Of a DNA stretch of 64,000 bases, positions 27,804 through 36,550 are shown piece after piece. The notes under the pieces were generated by a model. The model saw only the letters and a program-made list of their open reading frames with translations. It searched no databases and was not told the origin of the DNA. The position numbers were made by a program, and so were the translations under genes. The stretch's first letter is position 1, and each line of letters starts with the position of its first letter. This DNA is from Pedobacter sp. Leaf194 (GTDB lineage Bacteria > Bacteroidota > Bacteroidia > Sphingobacteriales > Sphingobacteriaceae): positions 889,125-953,124 of the forward strand of contig NZ_LMPU01000009.1 in the NCBI RefSeq assembly GCF_001423945.1, given 5' to 3'.

Positions 27804-29025
27804 TAACTTTTACGCAAGCTGCCACAGGTTGTTCGAACCAAAATATAATGGTTTGCCAGTAGTGGTATTAAGCAATAATGATGGCTGTGTAATTGCCCGG
27901 AGCAATGAAGCTAAGGCTTGCGGGATAAAAATGGGTGCGCCTTTCTTCAAAATACAGGAAGCCATAAAAGAACATAACATTGCAGTTTTCAGCAGCCATT
28001 ATACTTTATATGGCGATATAAGTGCAAGGGTGATGACCAACCTGGCCAGGTTTACGCCCGAGGTTGAGGTTTACAGCATAGATGAATGTTTCCTCGGCTT
28101 AAGCGGCCTTGAAAAGCTAGCCGATTACGGCACCGCAATCAAGGAAACAGTAATGAACAATACGGGTATACCTATAAGTGTGGGGATTGCACCTACCAAG
28201 GTTTTAGCGAAAGTAGCAAACAGAACATCGAAAAAATTTAATGGCGTAATGGTGCTGGAAACCGCAGCGCAGATTGCCGATGCTTTGGCTGATTATCCTG
28301 TGGAAGATTTATGGGGCATTGGAAGGCAATTTAGCCATAAACTAATTAAGGGAGGCATTGAAACAGCGGCACAGTTTCGCAATTTACCCATGGATTGGGT
28401 ACAATCGAACATGACTGTTGTGGGCCTTAGGATGTGGCGTGAGCTTTGGGGCGAAAGCTGCATACCCTTAAAAACCATACTCGACCCGAAAAAAGGAATG
28501 TGCACCAGCAGGGCTTTCGGCAAACTAACTACTGATTACAATCAATTAAAAGAAGCGACATCCAGTTATGCCGCACGATTAGGCGTTAAGCTCAGGCGGG
28601 AAAGATTATGCGCCGGCGTAATTTCTGTTCGCCTGCTAACAAATAAATTCGGCCCCGAGGCTTCGCAGGCCTACCCGGCCATTACCATTCCGCTTGAACA
28701 CCCGGTAAACAATACGGTAGATTTGGTAAGGGTTGCGCTGCAGGGATTGAAAAAGATTTACCTGCGTGGCTATTTATTTCAGAAAGTAGAGGTAACAGCA
28801 ACTGGCCTTATACCCGAGCAAGAAGTGCAACTGAATATCTTCAGCGATTTTAAGGGTGTAAAACATGATAAGGTATCGAAAGTACTCGACAGGCTAAACA
28901 TGCACTATGGAGCCGGAACACTAAAGATGGCTGGAGAAGGCCTGAAACAGCAATGGACTATGAAAAGGCAGTTTTTAAGTCCTTGTTACACCACAAATTG
29001 GAACGATATCATAAAAGTTAGATAA
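27781..29025 (+). CDS. umuC: Y-family DNA polymerase V catalytic subunit
   Basis: A 414-residue translesion DNA polymerase. It begins MFALADCNNFYASC (catalytic Asp6 and steric-gate-region aromatic), continues with NNDGCVIARSNEAKACGIKMG and has the second acidic motif YSIDECFLGL. The thumb/HhH segment is seen in DLWGIGRQFSHKLIKGGI and the little-finger region follows to the C-terminus. The length equals typical UmuC (about 420). It overlaps umuD by 23 bases in another frame, giving coupled translation. It copies past DNA lesions at the cost of mutations. Catalytic residues look intact, in contrast to its UmuD partner. Confidence 0.95.
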   Translation: MFALADCNNFYASCHRLFEPKYNGLPVVVLSNNDGCVIARSNEAKACGIKMGAPFFKIQEAIKEHNIAVFSSHYTLYGDISARVMTNLARFTPEVEVYSIDECFLGLSGLEKLADYGTAIKETVMNNTGIPISVGIAPTKVLAKVANRTSKKFNGVMVLETAAQIADALADYPVEDLWGIGRQFSHKLIKGGIETAAQFRNLPMDWVQSNMTVVGLRMWRELWGESCIPLKTILDPKKGMCTSRAFGKLTTDYNQLKEATSSYAARLGVKLRRERLCAGVISVRLLTNKFGPEASQAYPAITIPLEHPVNNTVDLVRVALQGLKKIYLRGYLFQKVEVTATGLIPEQEVQLNIFSDFKGVKHDKVSKVLDRLNMHYGAGTLKMAGEGLKQQWTMKRQFLSPCYTTNWNDIIKVR

Positions 29026-29026
29026 T

Positions 29027-29125
29027 ATGAAGGAACTAATTAAATTACTAAAGCAATATTTACTTAAAGAAGCCGCAACACTTAATCAGATTAACGACAA
29101 GCCGAAAACAAAACAGAAGAAATAA
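29027..29125 (+). CDS. Possible 32-residue protein after umuC
   Basis: A short frame starting one base after the umuC stop, encoding MKELIKLLKQYLLKEAATLN and a lysine-rich tail. It is an amphipathic, strongly basic helix-like peptide, with no recognised family. The tight spacing suggests translation with umuC. It may be a real small protein of the damage operon or chance. No ribosome-binding site stands out, as is usual in Bacteroidota. Confidence 0.4.
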   Translation: MKELIKLLKQYLLKEAATLNQINDKPKTKQKK

Positions 29126-29169
29126 AACAGTCTGAACAACAAGCGTGTTATCCTTGCAAATACATTAAT

Positions 29170-29874
29170 ATGTGCGCAAGATACACCTTAACTGCCGAGG
29201 AGAAAGAGATACTAAAAACGCACCCGCATCAGATTCAGGGTGAGTGGACACCAAACTATAACCTCGCCATTACTCAGAAAGGCCTGGTAATTACTGCTGA
29301 TGAGCCTGACATTATCCAGCAGATGGCTTTTGGCATCGTTCCATATTTCGCTGATAACTTAAAACTTACCAGAGATACCTGGAACATCAAAAGCGAAACA
29401 GCAATGGAAAGCAAATTGTGGCGCCCGCTTTTGGTTAACCATAAAACCTGTATAGTAATTGCCGATAGTTTTTATGAATGGAAAAAACTCGAAAATGGAG
29501 ACCGGGAGCCTTATCGCTTTACGGTAAACAATCGAAAGCTATTCTGCTTTGCCGGCTTATGGTCGCAATGGGTAGACCCGGAAACAAATGAAAAATTTAG
29601 AACATACGGTATTTTAACAACCGAGGCTAATACATTGGTAGCTGAAATACATGACAAAAAGCGTATGCCCGTAATACTTTCCAAAGCTGAGGAAGATATT
29701 TGGCTGAGCAAGACAAGGCCACTCGCCAGTAAATTAGCGGTGTTAAATACTTTCCCTGCAGAATTAATGAAACGCGTTCAGGTGAGCAAACGGGTTAATG
29801 CGGTGTCTACTTTAAAAAAACCAAACAATGACGCTGACTTGCTATCTCCGCTTAACACGGATGAAGATGTTTAA
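29170..29874 (+). CDS. yedK: SOS response-associated peptidase family protein (YedK/HMCES)
   Basis: A 234-residue SRAP protein. The catalytic Cys2 is exposed after removal of Met1 (M-C-A-R-Y-T). The other active-site landmarks are present: TWNIKSETA (Asn), SFYEWKK (Glu) and EIHDKKRMPVIL (His). In known members Cys2 forms a thiazolidine crosslink with abasic sites in single-stranded DNA and so protects them from breakage. It lies 144 bases after umuC on the same strand, fitting a DNA-damage tolerance cassette. Length and motifs are those of a complete, probably active protein. Confidence 0.93.
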   Translation: MCARYTLTAEEKEILKTHPHQIQGEWTPNYNLAITQKGLVITADEPDIIQQMAFGIVPYFADNLKLTRDTWNIKSETAMESKLWRPLLVNHKTCIVIADSFYEWKKLENGDREPYRFTVNNRKLFCFAGLWSQWVDPETNEKFRTYGILTTEANTLVAEIHDKKRMPVILSKAEEDIWLSKTRPLASKLAVLNTFPAELMKRVQVSKRVNAVSTLKKPNNDADLLSPLNTDEDV

Positions 29875-30063
29875 GCGAAATATGTAATCTCCCATTGATT
29901 TTGCAATTGCTGTTTCCAATTGTGTGAAACTTTTTTTATTTAGAGCTTATGGGGATTTGCAGATTAAATAAAGTATAAATACGACAGCCAAAGCGAAATA
30001 CGGCCTTTTCATATTCTTTAAACAAAGCAAAATAAACATTTGTAATAGAAAGAAAATAAGACA

Positions 30064-30264
30064 ATGAAAAGGTATATTAAATTGATGATAATTGCAGTGG
30101 CGTTCATGTTGGCAAATTGTACATCCGGGCAAAACAGTCCGGCCGATTCACATCCGGGAAGCGGATCTGTGAAAGCAGGCCGGAATAATGGTACCGATGA
30201 CAAAAAAGACAGTAGCAAAACGGATTCACTGAATGCTGACAGTACCCCGGGCAAAAAGCTTTGA
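30064..30264 (+). CDS. Small hydrophilic lipoprotein
   Basis: A 66-residue protein with a clear lipoprotein signal, MKRYIKLMIIAVAFMLANC, lipobox LANC with acylation at Cys19. The mature 48 residues are rich in Ser, Asp, Gly and Lys and look disordered. No family is recognised. It converges on the GH5 gene, with 12 bases between the stops. Confidence 0.6.
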   Translation: MKRYIKLMIIAVAFMLANCTSGQNSPADSHPGSGSVKAGRNNGTDDKKDSSKTDSLNADSTPGKKL

Positions 30265-30276
30265 ACACCACATCAG

Positions 30277-31296
30277 TTAATAGCCCCAGCCAAAGCGTAA
30301 ACGTGTTGCTCCGGATGTGTTGGAAACCGTTAATTTTAAATCGGTACCACTGCCGGTTTTGTTTAAAAGCCCGTAGCTGTCTCCATCCCGAAGGCCGGGC
30401 CAGTACACGCTTGAAAGTCCGGCATTTCTAAATACGTTTGTAGAGCCAACCATGTAAGCAACTTCATTATCAGTTCCTACAGCACCCGTGTAATTTTTTC
30501 CGGTCGTCATCCCGGCGCCGAATTCAGTAACAACTGTTCTTGATGCATATGCTCCGTACCTTGAACGCCAGTTGTTTTCCCAATCAGTCTGGCTTCTTAC
30601 ATTCCAAAAGGCATAATTGTGCAGGGCTAGTAAACAGTCTTTAAATCTTGCATCTGCGCCAATTCCATTTACGTCTTCCGAATAGCCGGTACCCGATAAC
30701 AGCAATCTGCTTCTGGGGAGATTGGGGAATTTCGTCAGAAATTGTTCGTAAACAGTTCCGAGTTGTGGCAGAGAATAACCGTATGGTTCATTTATAACCT
30801 CGATATATACTTCGCTCTGCAGGCCATATTTATCTACAACTACGGCCCACATTTTCCAAAATGCATCCATATCATCTATCAGCCCATCTTTGGCTTTTGA
30901 ACTTTCCCAGCAACACAAAATTACCTTCATCTTTTTTGCCAGCGCCTGGTCAACCGTTGCCTGGTAGGCATCCCACCAGCGTTCTGTAACAGAAGGTGGA
31001 TTTATTGGGAGCCTTATCGCATTCACGCCCGGTAAGTTGGTAATAATTCCGTCGTAAATTTTTGCAGATTTTTGCGCAACAACGGCGTAAGTATCGCCAG
31101 CTTCAAGCCCCGATGGGATAACCCAGCCGTCTACAAAATTATCTCGTGCATCAGCCCAGTTCACCCCTGCAATAAGTGGATGAACCAAGGCAGGCTCTGG
31201 TATTACGGGCGCCACGATCTCTTCGGTTTTTTTACTACAACCCGCTAAACTGAGTAAAATGCCTACGGCGGATACATATTTTTTAATGCTCATCAC
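30277..31296 (-). CDS. GH5-like glycoside hydrolase lipoprotein
   Basis: A 339-residue lipoprotein (signal to Cys20, lipobox LAGC) with a (beta/alpha)8 fold of glycoside hydrolase family 5. The acid/base is Glu170 in EVINEPYG and the nucleophile Glu258 in VVTEFGAG; GVNAIRLPI and LALHNYAFWN are further family landmarks. It would cleave a beta-linked backbone polysaccharide at the cell surface. It is the last gene of the SusCD locus, 27 bases after the GH35 gene. The exact subfamily and substrate cannot be told by eye. Confidence 0.83.
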   Translation of the reverse strand: MMSIKKYVSAVGILLSLAGCSKKTEEIVAPVIPEPALVHPLIAGVNWADARDNFVDGWVIPSGLEAGDTYAVVAQKSAKIYDGIITNLPGVNAIRLPINPPSVTERWWDAYQATVDQALAKKMKVILCCWESSKAKDGLIDDMDAFWKMWAVVVDKYGLQSEVYIEVINEPYGYSLPQLGTVYEQFLTKFPNLPRSRLLLSGTGYSEDVNGIGADARFKDCLLALHNYAFWNVRSQTDWENNWRSRYGAYASRTVVTEFGAGMTTGKNYTGAVGTDNEVAYMVGSTNVFRNAGLSSVYWPGLRDGDSYGLLNKTGSGTDLKLTVSNTSGATRLRFGWGY

Positions 31297-31323
31297 GAAT
31301 ATTTAATTTGCTTGTGTGAAAGA

Positions 31324-33165
31324 TTATTTATTGTCGCTCATCTGATCGAGAATTGGCTGCTCCAAACTGCTTAACTGATTTATTTCTGGCTTGTTAAGTT
31401 CCAGAATAACTATTTCATTCTTCCCTTTTTTTAACCATTCGGCAGGAAGATAAACGGTTTGTTGTGGACCAATGCTCCAATACTTACCCAAATTGTGGCC
31501 ATTTACCCAAACCACTCCTTTGCCCCATTTCCTGAAATCGAGATAAGTATCTAAGGGTTTTGCTACTTCAAATGATGCGAGCTTTAATACAGGCGTCTGT
31601 TTTGCAGATTTAGTCTCCTTAATTTTAGACGTTTCCACTTTATCAAAAGGCAAACTGAACATTGTCCACGATTTTAGCACCTTGCCACCGAAAGTAACCT
31701 CGCCAACAATTCCTTTTTTATTTTTGAGCAAATTAGGCCCGAAATTGATCCGCCCCATATTTTCCACAAAGATTTCGAGCGAATGCGTTCCGGCAGGAAC
31801 TTTCAGCATCATGCTTTCCTGTCCCAGCCGCCTATCCAAAATGCCTTTTCTCACGCCATCGATGAATACAATTCCATAGTCACGCAAGCCATTTATTTTC
31901 AGTTCGGTTTTTGCACCGCCGGTAACTTTCGTTTGGTAAATCATATAGCCGTAGGCCTGGTTCATGTCTTCAAACGTTAGCGGGTTTTCATTTACTTTCC
32001 CCGGGCCAACATAATCGAAAATGCCAATCTCTTTATCGAACGTAATTGCATTTAATGCCATTGATGGTTTGGCCGCAGGCACGTCTGGCAGCTTTTCACC
32101 TTTTGGCAGGTGCCTGGCGATTACTGCTCTAAACTTCATAAACTTATCGGTTGCATTTCCAGCCTCATCTAAGGGCGCATCATAATCATAACTGCTAATC
32201 TGCGGTTCAAAAGGGATGGTATCCCGAAAATTTGCGCCGTTCATAAACCCTCTGGTGCTGCCACCATGAAACATGTACATATTTATCGAAATTCCTGCCT
32301 GCAAAACAGTATCCAACTTGCCGGTGTATTGGCTGGCCGGCACTTTATGATGTGGCGTTCCCCACCAATCAAACCAGGCAGGATACCACTCTGCAATGAA
32401 AAACGGTCCTTTACCTTCATTTAAATTTCTAACGGCTTGTTTAACTTTTGCCGGGTTATCCTGGCCGTTTATTGCAGGCATTAGCCCTGCCAGATGTCCC
32501 TTTACAATATCCTTTTCGGGGTCGCATGTGTACAACAGGCCATCAAAACCGGCATCAACAAACATTTTTCGGTTCATTTCCAGGTAAACCTTATCCGCTC
32601 CATAAGAACCATACTCATTTTCTACCTGTACCATAATGATGTTTCCACCATGATTTACCTGTAATGGCGCCAACTGCTTTCCAACTTCGTTGATGTATTT
32701 TTTATATTCGGAAAGGTATTTCTCTTCGCGGCTTCTTACCTCCAACCCTTTTTCGTTTTGCAACCAGTAAGGATAGCCGCCAAATTCCCATTCAGCACAT
32801 ACATATGGGCTCGGACGAAGTATCACCCAAAGGCCTTCTTCTTTAGCAATTTTCACAAATGCCGCAATATCGTTGTTGCCGGAGAAGTCGAATTTTCCTT
32901 TTTCGGGTTCATGTAGATTCCAGAAAACATAGGTTCCAATGGTATTTAAACCCATGGCCTTCGCCATTTTCATCCTCGCCCTCCACGCTTCTCTTGGTAC
33001 CCTCGGGTAATGAATTTCTCCTGAAATGATTTGATAAGGTTTGTTATCAAGCATAAATGTGCTGTCGCCAAGTGCGAAGCTGTGTTGCGAACTTCCATTT
33101 CCACAGCCAAAAAGTAGTGCAAGCACAAACGCGGCGCTAAAAAAAAGTATATCTCGTTTTTTCAT
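31324..33165 (-). CDS. GH35 beta-galactosidase, lipoprotein
   Basis: A 613-residue enzyme of glycoside hydrolase family 35, releasing terminal beta-galactose. The TIM barrel carries GEIHYPRVPREAWRARM, the acid/base Glu184 in VENEYGSYG and the nucleophile Glu259 in FIAEWYPAWFDWWG. C-terminal jelly-roll domains follow (about 390-600). The ATG at 33165 gives a lipoprotein signal ending LLFGC. In-frame ATGs at 33174, 33195 and 33237 exist and would place extra charged residues before it. It sits between the GH30 and GH5 genes of the same locus and acts on the same glycan. Confidence 0.9.
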   Translation of the reverse strand: MKKRDILFFSAAFVLALLFGCGNGSSQHSFALGDSTFMLDNKPYQIISGEIHYPRVPREAWRARMKMAKAMGLNTIGTYVFWNLHEPEKGKFDFSGNNDIAAFVKIAKEEGLWVILRPSPYVCAEWEFGGYPYWLQNEKGLEVRSREEKYLSEYKKYINEVGKQLAPLQVNHGGNIIMVQVENEYGSYGADKVYLEMNRKMFVDAGFDGLLYTCDPEKDIVKGHLAGLMPAINGQDNPAKVKQAVRNLNEGKGPFFIAEWYPAWFDWWGTPHHKVPASQYTGKLDTVLQAGISINMYMFHGGSTRGFMNGANFRDTIPFEPQISSYDYDAPLDEAGNATDKFMKFRAVIARHLPKGEKLPDVPAAKPSMALNAITFDKEIGIFDYVGPGKVNENPLTFEDMNQAYGYMIYQTKVTGGAKTELKINGLRDYGIVFIDGVRKGILDRRLGQESMMLKVPAGTHSLEIFVENMGRINFGPNLLKNKKGIVGEVTFGGKVLKSWTMFSLPFDKVETSKIKETKSAKQTPVLKLASFEVAKPLDTYLDFRKWGKGVVWVNGHNLGKYWSIGPQQTVYLPAEWLKKGKNEIVILELNKPEINQLSSLEQPILDQMSDNK

Positions 33166-33271
33166 ATGTTTCATTTTTTTGATCGTTGCCTTCATCTCAT
33201 TAACCGTCAGTGTTTCCAAAGATTTTCCGAAGCTCATCCCCTAGGTTTCATGTAGTATCCGCAACACTCTT

Positions 33272-34792
33272 CTACTTTGCTCTTTTAGCAATAATCGTGG
33301 TAATAGATTTTGCCGGCAAATTGATGTTGCTGGCAGCCGAAACGAATCGTTTAAGGTTCTCGTTTTCCGCGGTAACGTATGTTGTTACGTCTTTTTGCTG
33401 CTGGTTTATCCCGGCAAGTGTTAGTTTTACTACGCTGTCACTGTTGTTAACAGCAACGGTAATAACCTCATTATTTTTTAAGTAGCTCGATAAATAAAAG
33501 TCTTTCTCATCTGCCATGTTTACTGCAAGCCTGATGCTTCCCGGCGTTATGAAACGGCTATAATTACCCAGTCCCCACAACAGTTTACTCTCATAAATCT
33601 TTCCTCCGGCCTTACTTTTATCAACGTATACCAAGCCGTCTTTATAATCTCCTGTTGAAACAGCCAGCCACCATTGCCAGGAGGTTGCATTTGCGTAAAT
33701 TAAATCGTGATGGATAAGTTTTGCGATGAAAAGAGCAGTGGTCATGCCTAAATCGCGACCTTCACCTTTGAGCAAACTATCGCCGAGAACGCAATATTCC
33801 GACATCCAAAATCTTAAATCTTTATGTTTAGCAACCTCATCACCAACAGTTTTTCGTATGGCTATTGCTTTCTCCTCGGGGCTTGTGGTGAAATAACTAT
33901 GTCCTGATATGCTTCTATCAAGATTTGGAAGTGAACCAGCAAAACCAACTGAAGCGGGATTGAAAAAGTAATCTACCTGACGGCTTTTTGCACTGTCAGG
34001 ATGGTTTGTAAGGTAATTTAACTGACCAGCATCCGCCAGCTGAATTTTCGTTTTAATTTTTGCCTGGCTAAGCGTTTTACTTAAACTTTTCACAACATTG
34101 CCTATCTGCTGGTTGGTGTAAGGGCAACCTTCCTGGTTTCCTTCATTCCATTTCCACTGCGGCTCGTTCACCGGACTTAAATAAGCAAGTTCCACGCCTG
34201 TTTTCTTTCTGATAATTTCAATATTTTTCAGCATATCATTTGAGAAAGCATCCACCTTTGCAAAGTCGAGGTTGCTTTTCCCGTCACTGGAAAAAGCCTT
34301 TTCATTAAGTGTAAAATTTACGTGCGGGCTGTTTACAAAACCAATAAAAGTTTTCACACCGCGTGTTTTAGCTGCATTTAAAAACCAGATTTGCCCGCGC
34401 ATTGCGTTTTCGTCATATGTGCCATCCGCTTGTAGAAAAGACACCTGCCTTCTCCATTCATCACGGATACCACTTTCAATGCCTTGCGCCGCACTTCCGC
34501 CACCAATGGCAAAACGCCAAAAATTTAGTCCGATTCCTAAAGGATTCCCTTCCTTATCCAGCTTAGTGCTGAAAAGCAAATCGGCAATCCTGTTTTTCTG
34601 CTCATCTGGCCACAGGCCAATAAACCTACATGTCCACGCGTCAGAAGCGCCAAAACCTTCCATGGTTTGCGCCGGCCGGCTAAAATCGATGCTAGCCTGA
34701 ATTGTTCTATTTTGTGCCAGCACATTTATCGGCAAATAAAGCGTGCTAAGAATTATAATGCTTAGAATTCTTAAAGGAAGCGTTGTGCGCAT
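33272..34792 (-). CDS. GH30 endo-glycanase, endo-beta-1,6-galactanase-like
   Basis: A 506-residue secreted enzyme (signal residues 1-26) of glycoside hydrolase family 30. It opens with the family block TMEGFGASDAWTCRFIG, has the acid/base Glu210 in SPVNEPQWKW and the nucleophile Glu332 in FWMSEYCVLGD, and ends with a beta-sandwich domain. The DAWTCRF and NFWRFAIGGG features resemble the beta-1,6-galactanase branch more than xylanases, which would fit the GH35 neighbour. That choice of substrate is inference. It is encoded directly after SusD. Confidence 0.85.
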   Translation of the reverse strand: MRTTLPLRILSIIILSTLYLPINVLAQNRTIQASIDFSRPAQTMEGFGASDAWTCRFIGLWPDEQKNRIADLLFSTKLDKEGNPLGIGLNFWRFAIGGGSAAQGIESGIRDEWRRQVSFLQADGTYDENAMRGQIWFLNAAKTRGVKTFIGFVNSPHVNFTLNEKAFSSDGKSNLDFAKVDAFSNDMLKNIEIIRKKTGVELAYLSPVNEPQWKWNEGNQEGCPYTNQQIGNVVKSLSKTLSQAKIKTKIQLADAGQLNYLTNHPDSAKSRQVDYFFNPASVGFAGSLPNLDRSISGHSYFTTSPEEKAIAIRKTVGDEVAKHKDLRFWMSEYCVLGDSLLKGEGRDLGMTTALFIAKLIHHDLIYANATSWQWWLAVSTGDYKDGLVYVDKSKAGGKIYESKLLWGLGNYSRFITPGSIRLAVNMADEKDFYLSSYLKNNEVITVAVNNSDSVVKLTLAGINQQQKDVTTYVTAENENLKRFVSAASNINLPAKSITTIIAKRAK

Positions 34793-34854
34793 AACAAGTG
34801 AATAAATAAGATCTGACAGACACTTAAGCTGGCAGATCTTATATAATAATTTAA

Positions 34855-36546
34855 TTAATAACCCGGATTTTGCTCCAGTTTGCCTCCCGATGAAAGAATT
34901 TCAGCTCTTGGGATTGGTAACCAGTATTGCTTATCCTGAAATGTTTTACCATCCAGAGCTACTTTGGTCGCATAACTTAATGTGTTTCCTGTTTTAGTTA
35001 CAATGATGCCAGCCGCAGGTTTACTTTCTACAACATTTGCAGTTTTCCAACGGCGAACATCATAATAGCGATGCTCTTCAAAAGCAAGTTCTACCCTTCT
35101 TTCATATCGAACGGCCGTGCGCATATCGGCCTGACTAAGACCGGTTGCCAACGCCGGCATGTTAACATCTGGCCGGGCACGAACCATGTTCACTGCCTGC
35201 CTTGCCGACATTGATGAGCCCGCAGGCACTGCATCCGGGCCATATGCCTCATTTGCTGCCTCCGCAAAATTTAGAAGTATTTCCGAATAGCGCAGGTAAA
35301 TCCAAGGTTGTAACCCCGCAACATCCCATGGGTTATCAATCGGGAAAGCATCATTCATAAATTTTTTAAGGTAGTAGCCAGTTTTGGTGGTATTCCAGTT
35401 TGAATTTCCATCTTTACTATCTTTTCCTCCCGGGATAAAAGCTTCCAGGTTTCTTCCACGATAGCTTGCACCATCATAAATTACGGTATAAGCAAAACGT
35501 GGGTCTCTGTTGGCATAAGGTTTAGCCGGGTCGTAACCGGAACCGGTTTCGGTAATGGCTTTTCCTGTGCTGGTCTGATAATCATCAACCAGATTTTGAA
35601 GTGGCGTGTTTCCGCCCCAGGCGTTATAACCATTTGGTCCGTTGGCAATTTCTAAACATACGTGCCTGGCGTTGGTGGTAAATAACCGCTCGAAAATCAT
35701 TTCGTTGGTTTCGTTTTCGAGAAACATTTTGTTATAACCGCCGGTGTAGATGCCGTATTTATTTAAGCTGATTACTGCCTGAGCAGCTGTAACTGCAGAA
35801 GCCCAGGTTCCCGAATTGTAAAGCGGGCTTGCAGCATAAAGCGTTAATCTCGATTTGAGCGCCAGCGCAGCACCTTTAGTTGCACGCCCAAGCATCCAAA
35901 AAGACGAATTATTCAATGGCAGCAAGGCCGCCGCTGCATCAAGCTGCGCAACAGTATAATCGATACTTTCTTTTAATGTTGCCCTTTTAAATAACGATTC
36001 ATCCTGTAAATTATCATCAAGTTGAGTTACTTTATCGCCCAGAAGTACCGCCGGACCATAGTTGCGGATTATGTCCTGGTAACGAAACGCCCTGATAAAC
36101 TTAAGTTCGCCCTCAATTAATTTTTTATGCCCGGCACTCATCTGTATTTTTGATAAAACCTGTAGCGCATAATTACATTCTCTGATGCTGCGATAACTTC
36201 GCGACCAGAAAGAAGCCGTGCTTCCTAAATTATCTGGCGATACCTGCCCCCGCTGCATAGACCAGGTTCCATCGTCATTGTTGTAAATAGACTCATCCGT
36301 GTACGAACTCATCATGCTGTACTCAAAGCCGCGGCCAAAGCCCGGGTTGGAGCCTTCGCCTTCTTTTTCCTGCAGCCTTGGGCTTACGTAGCGGTTAAGT
36401 ACAAAAGCTTCGAAAATTGTACTATCGTTTTCTACAGAGGCCGTACTGATAACCGATGTAGGTGTGATTTCTAGAAAATCTTTTTTACAAGATGCGAACA
36501 CTAATGCCGCACCAAGGGTAAAATATAATGGTTTATAAAATTTCAT
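34855..36546 (-). CDS. SusD/RagB-family glycan-binding lipoprotein
   Basis: A 563-residue surface lipoprotein with signal MKFYKPLYFTLGAALVFASC and Cys20 as the lipid site, followed by KKDFLEITPTS, the classic SusD start. The TPR-like helices and the C-terminal SusD signature (RYSEILLNFAEAANEAYG, VRYERRVELAFEEHRYYDVRRWK, LPIPRAEI) are present. It captures oligosaccharides on top of the SusC transporter. The start at 36546 is preferred over 36570, which lies before the SusC stop; it leaves 4 bases between the genes. The specific sugar is not predictable from this sequence alone. Confidence 0.95.
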   Translation of the reverse strand: MKFYKPLYFTLGAALVFASCKKDFLEITPTSVISTASVENDSTIFEAFVLNRYVSPRLQEKEGEGSNPGFGRGFEYSMMSSYTDESIYNNDDGTWSMQRGQVSPDNLGSTASFWSRSYRSIRECNYALQVLSKIQMSAGHKKLIEGELKFIRAFRYQDIIRNYGPAVLLGDKVTQLDDNLQDESLFKRATLKESIDYTVAQLDAAAALLPLNNSSFWMLGRATKGAALALKSRLTLYAASPLYNSGTWASAVTAAQAVISLNKYGIYTGGYNKMFLENETNEMIFERLFTTNARHVCLEIANGPNGYNAWGGNTPLQNLVDDYQTSTGKAITETGSGYDPAKPYANRDPRFAYTVIYDGASYRGRNLEAFIPGGKDSKDGNSNWNTTKTGYYLKKFMNDAFPIDNPWDVAGLQPWIYLRYSEILLNFAEAANEAYGPDAVPAGSSMSARQAVNMVRARPDVNMPALATGLSQADMRTAVRYERRVELAFEEHRYYDVRRWKTANVVESKPAAGIIVTKTGNTLSYATKVALDGKTFQDKQYWLPIPRAEILSSGGKLEQNPGY

Positions 36547-36550
36547 AATG

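Noticed and set aside
29036..29048. CTAATTAAATTAC, one base away from the CTAAT-N3-ATTAG palindrome
   Set aside because: It lies within the short ORF after umuC, not at a promoter, and lacks the following TATTT; likely chance.
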